Source: Pseudomonas sp. PIC25 (lineage in GTDB: Bacteria; Pseudomonadota; Gammaproteobacteria; Pseudomonadales; Pseudomonadaceae). Taken from it: a stretch of DNA of 55,801 nt. Both the position numbers and the translations under genes were made by a program. The notes under the pieces were generated by a model. It made no database searches. It had not been told where the DNA came from and worked only from the letters and a program-made list of their open reading frames with translations. Shown here piece by piece: positions 48,139 to 55,801 of this stretch. The stretch covers positions 1 through 55,801 of the forward strand of contig NZ_MUJY01000170.1 in the NCBI RefSeq assembly GCF_002286785.1. The letters are read 5' to 3'. Numbering within the stretch: position 1 is the stretch's first letter; each line of letters opens with the position of its first letter.

Positions 48139-48154
48139 GTAAGGTTTCCTTAAG
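48139..48154 (+). promoter_or_regulatory. BqsR/PmrA-type site before cytochrome b561
   Basis: GTAAG-N6-TTAAG has one mismatch to TTAAG-N6-TTAAG and the same 11-bp period as the site at 41702. It lies 49 bp before the b561 start. Confidence 0.55.
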
Positions 48155-48202
48155 TGTCCAGCCTTAGGATCGCGACACTTCCTCACACAAGGAGCGTTTC
48201 CG

Positions 48203-48751
48203 ATGACCTATCTCTCTCAACGCTACAGCCGCCTTTCCATTGGCCTGCATTGGCTGATGCTGCTGCTGATCGCCGGCGTGTATGCCTGCATCGAGCTGAA
48301 AGGCAACTTCCCCAAAGGTAGCGAAACTCGCGAGTTGCTCAAGCAATGGCACTTCATGCTGGGCCTGGCGGTGTTCGCCCTGGTTTGGTTGCGTTTGCTG
48401 GCGCGCATTCTTGGCCCCTCGCTGCGTGACGAACCCGCCGTTCCGGCCTGGCAGGGTTGGTTGGCGAAGGCCATGCACCTTGCTCTGTATGGCCTGATGA
48501 TCGGCCTGCCGTTCGTGGGTTGGCTGATCCTCAGCGCGGCTGGCAAGCCGATTCCGTTCTTCGGCCTGGAATTGCCGGCCCTGGTGGCCCCGGACAAGGA
48601 GCTCGCGGGTGAGCTGAAGGAATTGCACGAAGCGCTCGGCCAAGCCGGTTATTGGCTGATCGGCCTGCATGCGGTGGCCGCGTTGTTCCACCATTACGTG
48701 AAACGCGATGGGGTGCTGCTGCGCATGTTGCCGCTGGGTGATGGGCGCTGA
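48203..48751 (+). CDS. Cytochrome b561
   Basis: A 182-residue inner-membrane di-heme protein of the bacterial b561 family with four helices. Histidine ligands are likely in IGLHWLML, WHFMLG and LHAVAALFHHYVKRD. It carries electrons between quinone and an unknown partner, or removes superoxide, as in E. coli CybB. Proximity to the sensor system and the candidate operator suggest it is part of the regulon, possibly feeding electrons to the di-iron protein (inference). Confidence 0.88.
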   Translation: MTYLSQRYSRLSIGLHWLMLLLIAGVYACIELKGNFPKGSETRELLKQWHFMLGLAVFALVWLRLLARILGPSLRDEPAVPAWQGWLAKAMHLALYGLMIGLPFVGWLILSAAGKPIPFFGLELPALVAPDKELAGELKELHEALGQAGYWLIGLHAVAALFHHYVKRDGVLLRMLPLGDGR

Positions 48752-48767
48752 GTCGTATCCTGCGTGG

Positions 48768-49017
48768 AGCTTCGCCAGCAGAGCTGGCTCCTACGAAAAG
48801 CAGGTCTGAGTGGTACGCAACCTGTAGGAGCGGATTCATCCGCGAAGCTACCTTTCAGCCCATCGCGAATGAATTCGCTCCCACGCCGAGGTCCGGACGC
48901 GGCGCTTTGTAGGAGCGAGCTCTGCTCGCGAATGGGGCTATACAAGAGCTTCGCCAGGAGAGCTGGCTCCTACAGAGAGCGGAATGTGGTAGGGGCGGAT
49001 GTGGGGACTCGTCCGCC
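48768..49017. repeat. REP cluster
   Basis: At least six arms: CGCCAGCAGAGCTGGCTCC, GTAGGAGCGGATTCATCCGC, GCGAATGAATTCGCTCC, GTAGGAGCGAGCTCTGCTCG, CGCCAGGAGAGCTGGCTCC and GGGGCGGATGTGGGGACTC. It fills the whole gap between the convergent b561 and kinase genes; no gene is hidden here. Confidence 0.8.
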
Positions 49018-49035
49018 CGACGGCCGCTTGCCCAT

Positions 49036-51117
49036 TCAGCCGAGCAGGCCCTTGATCCGATTGGCCAGGGCGTCCAGGGTGAAAGGCTTGGTCAGGATTT
49101 GCATGTCCGGCTCCAGGCGGTCGTTGCCGACCACCGCGTTCTCGGCATAGCCGGTGATGAACAACACTTTCAGCCCCGGCCGGATCCGGCGCGCGGCGTC
49201 GGCGACCTGGCGGCCATTCATGCCGCCGGGCAGGCCGATGTCGGTGATCAGCAGGTCCACGGGCCGGCCTGATTCCAGCAACGCCAGGCCGGACGGGCCT
49301 TCCGCGGCCTCGAGGGTGGCGTAGCCGAGGTCTTCCAGCACTTCGGTCACCAGCATGCGCAGGGTCGCCTCGTCATCGATCACCAGTACGGTTTCGCCCT
49401 GGCTGGCCACCGGCATGTCGGAGGTCGGCGCCATCTTGCTGGGGGCTTCCGGCTCACCCGCGTGGCGCGGCAGGTAGAGCATGACGGATGTCCCCTGGCC
49501 GGTTTCCGAGTGGATCCGTACCTGGCCGCCGGACTGTTGGGCGAAGCCGTACACCATGGAAAGCCCCAGCCCGGTACCCTGGCCGGTGGGTTTAGTGGTG
49601 AAGAAGGGTTCGCAGGCCCGTTTGGCGACTTCCGCCGACATGCCCATGCCGGTATCGCTGACCTTCAGCGACAGGTATTCGCCGGGCGCCAACTCCAGCG
49701 CGCCGGCGGCTTTTGCCCCCAGCTCGACGTTGGCCGTCTCGATGACCAGCCGCCCACCTTCCGGCATTGCGTCGCGTGCGTTGATGCAGAGGTTGAGCAG
49801 GGAGTTTTCCAACTGGTTGCGATCCACCAGGGCGGTCCAGGAGTCCGCGGAGCGGATGATATCCACCCGGATCGTTGGCCCCATGGTGTGGCGGATCAGT
49901 TCTTCCATGTCGGCGATCAGGTGGTTGATCCGGGTCGGCCGCGGATCGAGGGTCTGGCGCCGGGAAAAGGCCAGCAGGCGGTGGGTCAGGGAGGCCGCGC
50001 GCTGGGTCGCGCCCTGGGCCGCCTCGATGTAGCGCTCGAGGTCCCGGGTACGCCCCTGGCGGAGCCGCTCGCCCAGCAATTCCAGGCTGCCGCCGATGCT
50101 CAGCAGCAGGTTATTGAAGTCGTGCGCCAAGCCGCCGGTGAGCTGGCCGACCGCTTCCATCTTCTGGCTGTGGCGAAGGTTCTCCTCGGCTTGCTGGAGG
50201 GCTTCGGCCTGCTCCTTTTCCGCAGTGAAGTCCCTCCCCACGGCATTGATCAGGCCATCGCCGGGTACCGCGTTCCAACTGATCCAGCGGTAGCTGCCGT
50301 CCTTGTGGCGGACGCGGTTGTCCAGGCCGGAGATCGGCGTGCCGCGGGACAACAGGCGGATGGTGCGGATGGTGCGATGCAGGTCCTCGCGGTGGATGAG
50401 GCTCAGTGCCCGTTGGCCGACCAGTTCCTGCTCGCTCCAGCCGAGCATGCGCTGCCAGGCGGGGTTGGCTGCGGTGATCGTGCTATCGAAGTGGGTCACC
50501 AGCATGATGTCGGTGGATAACTGCCAGAGGCGGTTGCGGTCGGCGGTGCGTTCGGCGACCTGCTTTTCCAGCGAGTTGGCGAGTTCGCGCAACTGGCGTT
50601 CGGCGAGGTACTTGCCGGTCATTTCGATAACGGTATCCATCATGCCGACGACCACGCCGTTCTCGTCCCGTACCGGGCTGTAGCAGAAGGTGAAGAAGGT
50701 CTGCTCCAAGTGGCCGTGGCGGTTGATGGCGAGCGGGAAATCCTCGATATAGGTCGCCTCGCCGGAAAACGCGCGCTCGGCGATCGGGCCGATGGCGTCC
50801 CAGGCTTCGCTCCATATCTCGTCGAACGGCCGCCCCAGTGCTTCCGGTTTGTTGCCGAGGATCGGCTTGAAGGCATCGTTGTAGATCGAGGTGAGGGAGG
50901 GTCCCCACACCAGGCACTTGGGGAATTTAGAGTTGAGGACGAATTCCACGGTGACGCGCAGCACGGTCGGCCAGTCCTGGATCGGGCCGAGCGGAGTGGC
51001 ACTCCAATCGAAGGTGCGGACCTTCTGCCCCATCTCTCCGCCATCGAAGGGAAAACGGGGCATCCGCGGGGCCGTTATCAGATTCATGGGGCCTGTGAAC
51101 TGTCGCTCCGGTTGCAT
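49036..51117 (-). CDS. PAS-domain hybrid histidine kinase with receiver
   Basis: A 693-residue soluble kinase with no membrane helix. Two PAS-like domains at about 40-170 ([14 protein letters not shown] is the bacteriophytochrome-kinase-like opening) and 195-305, then HisKA with [15 protein letters not shown], ATPase with N-box [14 protein letters not shown], and a C-terminal receiver ([14 protein letters not shown], phospho-Asp in [10 protein letters not shown]). Such kinases often respond to light or redox via partner proteins; the signal is unknown here. Start at ATG 51117, with GGAG upstream. Confidence 0.85.
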   Translation of the reverse strand: MQPERQFTGPMNLITAPRMPRFPFDGGEMGQKVRTFDWSATPLGPIQDWPTVLRVTVEFVLNSKFPKCLVWGPSLTSIYNDAFKPILGNKPEALGRPFDEIWSEAWDAIGPIAERAFSGEATYIEDFPLAINRHGHLEQTFFTFCYSPVRDENGVVVGMMDTVIEMTGKYLAERQLRELANSLEKQVAERTADRNRLWQLSTDIMLVTHFDSTITAANPAWQRMLGWSEQELVGQRALSLIHREDLHRTIRTIRLLSRGTPISGLDNRVRHKDGSYRWISWNAVPGDGLINAVGRDFTAEKEQAEALQQAEENLRHSQKMEAVGQLTGGLAHDFNNLLLSIGGSLELLGERLRQGRTRDLERYIEAAQGATQRAASLTHRLLAFSRRQTLDPRPTRINHLIADMEELIRHTMGPTIRVDIIRSADSWTALVDRNQLENSLLNLCINARDAMPEGGRLVIETANVELGAKAAGALELAPGEYLSLKVSDTGMGMSAEVAKRACEPFFTTKPTGQGTGLGLSMVYGFAQQSGGQVRIHSETGQGTSVMLYLPRHAGEPEAPSKMAPTSDMPVASQGETVLVIDDEATLRMLVTEVLEDLGYATLEAAEGPSGLALLESGRPVDLLITDIGLPGGMNGRQVADAARRIRPGLKVLFITGYAENAVVGNDRLEPDMQILTKPFTLDALANRIKGLLG

Positions 51118-51263
51118 CCTGCATACTCCTTCGGGCGGGGGCTGTCGCTACGATGCATGAGTGACAGACCACCAAACCGCGCAACCTATCCGTTGCCCTC
51201 GCCACAATTCGCCGAACGGCAGCGGTCGACGGGCGGAAACCGGCCATTTTCCGGTTTTTGTGG

Positions 51264-51542
51264 TCATTCTCGATAGAACACTTGTACTAGGTGGTAGCCG
51301 AAGACGCTCTTGATCGGCCCGTGTACGGTGCGCAGGGGCTTCTTGAAGATCACCTGATCGATGGCCCGCACCATCTGGCCGGGGCGGACCTCGCCGAGAT
51401 CGCCGCCGCGTTTGCCGGACGGGCAGAGCGAGTGTTTCTTCGCCAGGGCATCGAAGGCTTCGCCGTTGGCGAGGCGTTTTTTCAGTTGTTCGGCTTCGGC
51501 CTCGGTCTTGACCAGGATGTGGCGGGCCATGGCTTTGGGCAT
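51264..51542 (-). CDS. ppiC: Parvulin-type peptidyl-prolyl isomerase
   Basis: A 92-residue single-domain parvulin. ARHILVKTEAEAEQLKKRL, HSLCPSGKRGGDLGEVRPGQMV and FGYHLVQV are nearly identical to E. coli PpiC, which is 93 residues long. It acts in the cytoplasm on proline isomerisation. Single gene, divergent from the PilU-like gene. Confidence 0.93.
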   Translation of the reverse strand: MPKAMARHILVKTEAEAEQLKKRLANGEAFDALAKKHSLCPSGKRGGDLGEVRPGQMVRAIDQVIFKKPLRTVHGPIKSVFGYHLVQVFYRE

Positions 51543-51676
51543 GTGGGAGTCCGATTCTGTGATGGGCTAGGCATTGTGCCTGAACCCAAGACCATACAGT
51601 CGCCGGTTCGTTGGCGCCAGTTTTTCGTCGGTCCCGGTCGGCGGTGCGTCATCCTTTAGCGTAAGAAGAGTGCTCC

Positions 51677-52876
51677 ATGGATATCCAATCGATGCTGAAA
51701 ATCCTGGCCAGCCAGGACGGTTCCGACCTCTACCTCTCCACGGGCGCACCGCCCTGCGCCAAGTTCAATGGCGTGCTCAAGCCGCTCAGTGCCGAACCGC
51801 TGAAGCCGGGGGAGGTGGCGAAGATCGCCGAGTCGGTCATGGACGCCGAGCAACGGGCCGAATTCGAACGGGAGCTGGAGATGAACCTGGCGATCTCGCT
51901 GCCGCACATCGGCCGCTTCCGTATCAACATCTTCAAGCAGCGCAACGAGGTATCCATCGTCGCGCGCAACATCAAGATGGAGATTCCGAAGTTCGAGGAC
52001 CTCAAGCTGCCGGAAGTGCTGCTCAAGGTGGTGATGGAGAAGCGGGGACTGGTGCTGTTCGTCGGCGGCACCGGCTCCGGCAAGTCCACCTCCCTGGCGG
52101 CATTGATCGACTACCGCAACCGCAACAGCGGCGGGCATATCATCACCATCGAGGATCCGGTGGAATACGTGCACCGGCACAAGAAATCCATCATCAACCA
52201 GCGCGAGGTGGGCGTGGATACCCGCAGCTTCCATGCCGCGCTGAAGAACACCCTGCGCCAGGCGCCGGACGTGATCCTGATCGGCGAAATCCGCGACCGC
52301 GAGACCATGGAGCATGCCCTGGCGTTCGCCGATACCGGTCACCTGGCGATTTCCACCCTGCACGCCAACAACGCCAACCAGGCGCTGGATCGCATCATCA
52401 ACTTCTTCCCGGAAGACCGCCGCCCGCAGCTGCTCAACGACTTGGGCAACAACCTCAAGGCGTTCGTCTCCCAGCGGCTGGTCAAGACCGTCGACGGCAA
52501 GCGCCGCGCCGCCGTGGAAGTGCTGCTCGGCACGCCGACCGTGCGCGACCTGATCAAGCGCAGCGAACTCAGCTCGATCAAGGAGGTGATGGAGAAATCG
52601 AAGAACCTGGGCATGCAGACCTTCGATCAGGCGCTGATCGACCTGGCCAACGAGGGCGCCATCAGCGAAGAGGAAGCGATCAAGAACGCCGACTCGGCCA
52701 ACAATGTCCGCCTCAAGCTGAAACTCTACAAGGACACCCCGGCCACCGCCCAGCCCGCGGCGCCCAGCGCTCCCGAACCGGCCAAGCCTGTGGACGCCCC
52801 GGCCTGGGGGCTGGAACTGAAGCTGGAGGATATCGAGGAAGAAGGCGGGCCCGAGGAGCCGGGGCGTCCGCAATAA
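51677..52876 (+). CDS. PilT/PilU-family type IV pilus ATPase
   Basis: A 399-residue retraction-type ATPase. Walker A FVGGTGSGKST, Asp box ITIEDPVEYVH, Walker B IGEIRDRETM and His box LHANNANQALDRI are all in order. It is closer to PilU than PilT. It lies alone, not beside pilT, so it is probably a second PilU-like protein. The C-terminus carries about 45 extra residues rich in Ala, Pro and Glu (after KLYKDTPATAQP), which is unusual. Confidence 0.85.
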   Translation: MDIQSMLKILASQDGSDLYLSTGAPPCAKFNGVLKPLSAEPLKPGEVAKIAESVMDAEQRAEFERELEMNLAISLPHIGRFRINIFKQRNEVSIVARNIKMEIPKFEDLKLPEVLLKVVMEKRGLVLFVGGTGSGKSTSLAALIDYRNRNSGGHIITIEDPVEYVHRHKKSIINQREVGVDTRSFHAALKNTLRQAPDVILIGEIRDRETMEHALAFADTGHLAISTLHANNANQALDRIINFFPEDRRPQLLNDLGNNLKAFVSQRLVKTVDGKRRAAVEVLLGTPTVRDLIKRSELSSIKEVMEKSKNLGMQTFDQALIDLANEGAISEEEAIKNADSANNVRLKLKLYKDTPATAQPAAPSAPEPAKPVDAPAWGLELKLEDIEEEGGPEEPGRPQ

Positions 52877-52947
52877 CAGGTCATTCTTATAGAACCCCTG
52901 GGGGGCCGCGCATCTCTAAGCTTCTAGACCAAGCGAGAGGCGATCCC

Positions 52948-55527
52948 ATGGCCAAGCCGCTGGAAGAGTACAACCGCAAGCGCGATTTCTCCGCCACACC
53001 CGAGCCCTCCGGCGCGGCCCGGCGAACCCGCCGCAAGGTCGCGGCGGGGGAGCACGCACTGCAATACTGCATCCAGAAACACGATGCGACCCGCCTGCAT
53101 TACGACTTCCGCCTGGAACTGGACGGCACCCTGAAGAGCTGGGCGGTGCCCAAGGGGCCCTGCCTCGATCCCAAGGTGCGGCGGCTGGCGGTGCATGTCG
53201 AGGACCACCCGCTGGACTACGCGGACTTCGAGGGAAATATCCCCGAGGGCCATTACGGCGCCGGCGATGTGATCGTCTGGGACCGGGGCGTTTGGACGCC
53301 GGAGGGCGATCCCCGCGAGGGCTACCGCAAGGGCAAGCTCAAGTTCAGCCTGGAGGGTGAGAAGCTCAGCGGCAGTTGGAACCTGGTGCGCACGCACATG
53401 CAGGGCAGCAAGGAGCAGTGGTTCCTGATCAAGTCCAACGACGAAGCGGCGCGCCCGGAAAGCGAATACGACATCGTCGAGGCCCAGCCGGACAGTGTCA
53501 TCAGCGACCGCACCATTATCCCGCGCCAGCGCGGCACCAAGGCGGCCGAGGCGCGCCGGCCGATCAAGACGCCGGCGCGGCGGCGTGGCCAGAAGGAGGA
53601 AGGGCAGCGGCTGGCCGGCGCGCGCGAGGCGCCCATGCCGGAGAAGCTGACGCCGCAACTGGCGACCCTGGTCGAGTCCGTCCCGGATGGCGACTGGCGC
53701 TACGAGATCAAGTTCGACGGCTACCGCATCATGACCCGCATCGAAAAAGGCAAGGTGCGCCTGATCACCCGTAACGGTCATGACTGGACGGCGAAGATGC
53801 CGCGGCAGGCCGAGGCGCTGGCCGCTCTGGGGCTGGAGTCGGCCTGGCTGGACGGCGAGGTGGTGGTGCTGAACGAGGAAGGGCTGCCGGACTTCCAGGC
53901 CCTGCAGAACGCCTTCGATATAGGCGGCAGCGAGCGCATCGTCTATTACCTGTTCGATGCGCCGTACCTGAACGGCATGGACCTGCGCGAGGTGGCGGTG
54001 GAACAGCGTCGCGCCGCGCTGGCGGCACTGATGGCGGACAACGAGAGCCCGTTGCTGCGCTTCTCCGAGGACTTTGCCGAAGACCCTGACGCGGTGCTGG
54101 AGAGCGCCTGCCAGATGCGCCTGGAAGGCCTGATCGGCAAGCGCGCCGGCAGCCCTTACGTGTCCCGTCGCAGCTCCAGCTGGATCAAGGTGAAGTGCCA
54201 GAACCGCCAGGAGTTCATCATCGTTGGCTATACCGACCCGAAGGGCGCGCGCAATGCTTTCGGCGCGCTGCTGCTCGGCCTGCACGACGAGGACAGCGGC
54301 CAACTACGCTATGCCGGCAAGGTGGGCACCGGTTTCAATGAGGCTACCCTGCGCACGGTGTACAAGCAGCTCAAGGATCGGGAAATCGAGCGGCCGGCGG
54401 TGGTCAACCCGCCTACCGGTGCGGACGCCCGCGGCGCTCACTGGCTGAAGCCCGAGCTGATGTGCGAAGTGGCCTACGCGGAAATGACCCGCGACGGAGT
54501 GATCCGGCATTCGGTGTTTCACGGCTTGCGTACCGACAAGCCGGCGAAGGCAATCAGCCGCGAACGGGCGCAGCCGGCGGAGAAGGTCGAGGAGGAGGCA
54601 GTGCCGAAACGACGCAGCGGGCAGGCCAAGGCGAACGCGGACGGTGTCGGTCAGATCAAGATCAGCCACCCGGATCGCGTCATCGACAAGACCATCGGCG
54701 CCACCAAGCTGGAGCTGGCGCAATACTACGGACGGGTCGCCCCCTGGATCCTGCCCGACCTGCAAGGACGCCCGGTAGCACTGGTGCGGGCGCCGGAGGG
54801 TATCGACGGCGAACTGTTCTTCCAGAAGCACGCCGGCAAGCTGAGCCTGCCCCACGTCAACCAGACCGAGGACCCGGAAGACCCGCAACCGGTGCTGCTG
54901 GTGGACACGCCCGAGGGGCTGGTAGGCGCGGCGCAGATGGGCACCATCGAGCTGCATACCTGGAATGCCACCGTGCCGAAGCTGGAGCGCCCGGACCGCT
55001 TCATCCTCGACCTCGACCCGGACCCGGCATTGCCCTGGAAGCGCATGATCGAGGCGACCCAGTTGACCCTGACTCTGCTCGACGAGCTGGGGTTGCGCTC
55101 CTTCCTCAAGACCAGCGGCGGCAAGGGCATCCACGTGGTGGTACCGCTGACCCGCCGTCTGGGCTGGGACGCGGTGAAGGACTTCAGCCAGGCCATCGCC
55201 CGGCACATGGCCAAGCTGATGCCGGACCGCTTTTCCGCCGTCAGCGGGCCGAAAAACCGCGTCGGGAAGATCTTCATCGACTACCTGCGCAACGGCCGCG
55301 GCGCGACCTCGGTGGCGGCCTACTCGGTACGGGCACGGGAGGGGTTGCCGGTGTCGGTGCCGATCCACCGGGAAGAGCTGGCCGACCTCAAGGGCGCGAA
55401 TCTGTGGAACATCCGCAACCTGTTCGAACGCTTGGACGAGCTGGGCGACGACGACCCCTGGGCAGACATGGCCGACACCCGGCAGGCGATCACGGCGGAC
55501 ATGCGCCGGCGGTTGGGGATGAAGTAG
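52948..55527 (+). CDS. ligD: ATP-dependent DNA ligase LigD
   Basis: An 859-residue three-domain NHEJ ligase in Pseudomonas order. 1: phosphoesterase at about 1-190 (HDATRLHYDFRLELDG). 2: ligase at about 225-530, active Lys in YEIKFDGYR. 3: primase/polymerase at about 565-859 (FILDLDPDPALPWK with the metal-binding Asp pair, TSGGKGIHVVVPL). It repairs double-strand breaks with Ku; no ku gene is in the window. Start at ATG 52948 with GAGAGG before it. Confidence 0.95.
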   Translation: MAKPLEEYNRKRDFSATPEPSGAARRTRRKVAAGEHALQYCIQKHDATRLHYDFRLELDGTLKSWAVPKGPCLDPKVRRLAVHVEDHPLDYADFEGNIPEGHYGAGDVIVWDRGVWTPEGDPREGYRKGKLKFSLEGEKLSGSWNLVRTHMQGSKEQWFLIKSNDEAARPESEYDIVEAQPDSVISDRTIIPRQRGTKAAEARRPIKTPARRRGQKEEGQRLAGAREAPMPEKLTPQLATLVESVPDGDWRYEIKFDGYRIMTRIEKGKVRLITRNGHDWTAKMPRQAEALAALGLESAWLDGEVVVLNEEGLPDFQALQNAFDIGGSERIVYYLFDAPYLNGMDLREVAVEQRRAALAALMADNESPLLRFSEDFAEDPDAVLESACQMRLEGLIGKRAGSPYVSRRSSSWIKVKCQNRQEFIIVGYTDPKGARNAFGALLLGLHDEDSGQLRYAGKVGTGFNEATLRTVYKQLKDREIERPAVVNPPTGADARGAHWLKPELMCEVAYAEMTRDGVIRHSVFHGLRTDKPAKAISRERAQPAEKVEEEAVPKRRSGQAKANADGVGQIKISHPDRVIDKTIGATKLELAQYYGRVAPWILPDLQGRPVALVRAPEGIDGELFFQKHAGKLSLPHVNQTEDPEDPQPVLLVDTPEGLVGAAQMGTIELHTWNATVPKLERPDRFILDLDPDPALPWKRMIEATQLTLTLLDELGLRSFLKTSGGKGIHVVVPLTRRLGWDAVKDFSQAIARHMAKLMPDRFSAVSGPKNRVGKIFIDYLRNGRGATSVAAYSVRAREGLPVSVPIHREELADLKGANLWNIRNLFERLDELGDDDPWADMADTRQAITADMRRRLGMK

Positions 55528-55544
55528 GGGTTGGTCGCAGGATC

Positions 55545-55620
55545 GTAGCCCGGATAAGCGTGGGCGTAATCCGGGACCCCGCGGCCCCGGATTACGCTGG
55601 CGCTTATCCGGGGCTACGGC
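55545..55620. repeat. REP-type long inverted repeat
   Basis: GTAGCCCGGATAAGCG...GGCGTAATCCGGG and CCCCGGATTACGC...GCGCTTATCCGGGG form nested inverted arms after ligD, a form common in Pseudomonas intergenic DNA. Confidence 0.7.
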
Positions 55621-55626
55621 GTGGGG

Positions 55627-55693
55627 TAGGAGCGAGCTCTGCTCGCGAATGGTGCTGCACAAAAGCTTCGCCAGCAGAGCTGGCTCCTACGAA
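55627..55693. repeat. REP pair (BIME)
   Basis: GTAGGAGCGAGCTCTGCTCG followed by its mate CGCCAGCAGAGCTGGCTCC in inverted orientation. Confidence 0.7.
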
Positions 55694-55717
55694 AAGCGAA
55701 TCCGTCGGAGAATTGAT

Positions 55718-55801
55718 GGTTCCCACGCTCCAGCGTGGGAGCCCTGGTCAGGACGCTCTGCGTCCGCCCGGATGGACGCGGAGCGTCCGAGGATGCATTC
55801 C
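55718..55801. repeat. REP-like palindromes, second family
   Basis: TTCCCACGCTCCAGCGTGGGA and GGACGCTCTGCGTCC with a downstream GGACGCGGAGCGTCC form a different REP-like family that runs to the right edge. Confidence 0.65.

Noticed and set aside
51574-55527. Single 1317-codon frame that would join the PilU-like region to LigD
   Set aside because: The first part is out of frame with the real PilU-like gene; only the part from 52948 is LigD.

Overview
The window is chromosomal DNA of a high-GC Pseudomonas. The evidence is the gene content (ben/cat, pob, fer/vdh, van, a PilU-type ATPase, LigD), the many Pseudomonas-type REP palindromes with tips like GGGCGAAT...ATTCGCCC and GTAGGAGC...GCTCCTAC, and the protein sequences. 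The nitroreducens/citronellolis/aeruginosa side of the genus looks likely, but the species is an inference.

Positions 1-4500 are a lower-GC accessory segment. It holds the start of a BRO-N phage-type gene with a strongly folded leader, a near-consensus hrp box driving a type III secretion chaperone and a putative effector with a Cys-His-Asp triad, a truncated Mrr-type membrane endonuclease gene, and an integron-cassette-like unit whose single gene carries a HEPN-like RNxxxxxH motif. Next comes a decayed copy of the benR promoter and 5' end, a ZapE-like ATPase paralogue, and the intact copy with benR itself.

Positions 6100-17820 are the benzoate pathway: benR, then benABCD, benK, catBCA, benE and benF. 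A perfect tandem BenR/XylS-type operator lies before benA. catBCA sit inside the ben block and no catR is present. Together these convert benzoate to catechol, muconate, muconolactone and the beta-ketoadipate enol-lactone.

Positions 17840-41580 are lignin-monomer catabolism. pobA/pobR convert 4-hydroxybenzoate to protocatechuate. ech-vdh-fcs convert ferulate through feruloyl-CoA and vanillin to vanillate. A MarR regulator and calB (coniferyl aldehyde dehydrogenase, followed by an esterase) are divergent. A long minus-strand operon starts with calA (coniferyl alcohol dehydrogenase) and continues into DUF1302, DUF1329, YCF48-like, MMPL/RND and a secreted protein. A sigma54 activator is divergent from calA, and vanAB-vanR convert vanillate to protocatechuate. 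Several operators are readable: a MarR-type site shared by the ech, calB and calA promoters, a sigma54 -24/-12 promoter for calA, and VanR palindromes at vanA. The lower beta-ketoadipate genes (pca) are not in the window.

Positions 41700-48750 hold an uncharacterised cluster: thermostable-hemolysin family protein, AMP-dependent acyl ligase, heme-oxygenase-like di-iron protein, SDR, secreted TPR protein, response regulator, sensor kinase and cytochrome b561. TTAAG-N6-TTAAG sites of the BqsR/PmrA type lie in front of the first gene and of the b561 gene, so the cluster may be a self-contained sensing and lipid-modifying unit. I consider this and the hrp-box effector unit the best candidates for undescribed biology.

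Positions 49030-55800 are housekeeping-like: hybrid histidine kinase, parvulin PpiC, PilU-like ATPase, LigD, then REP repeats.
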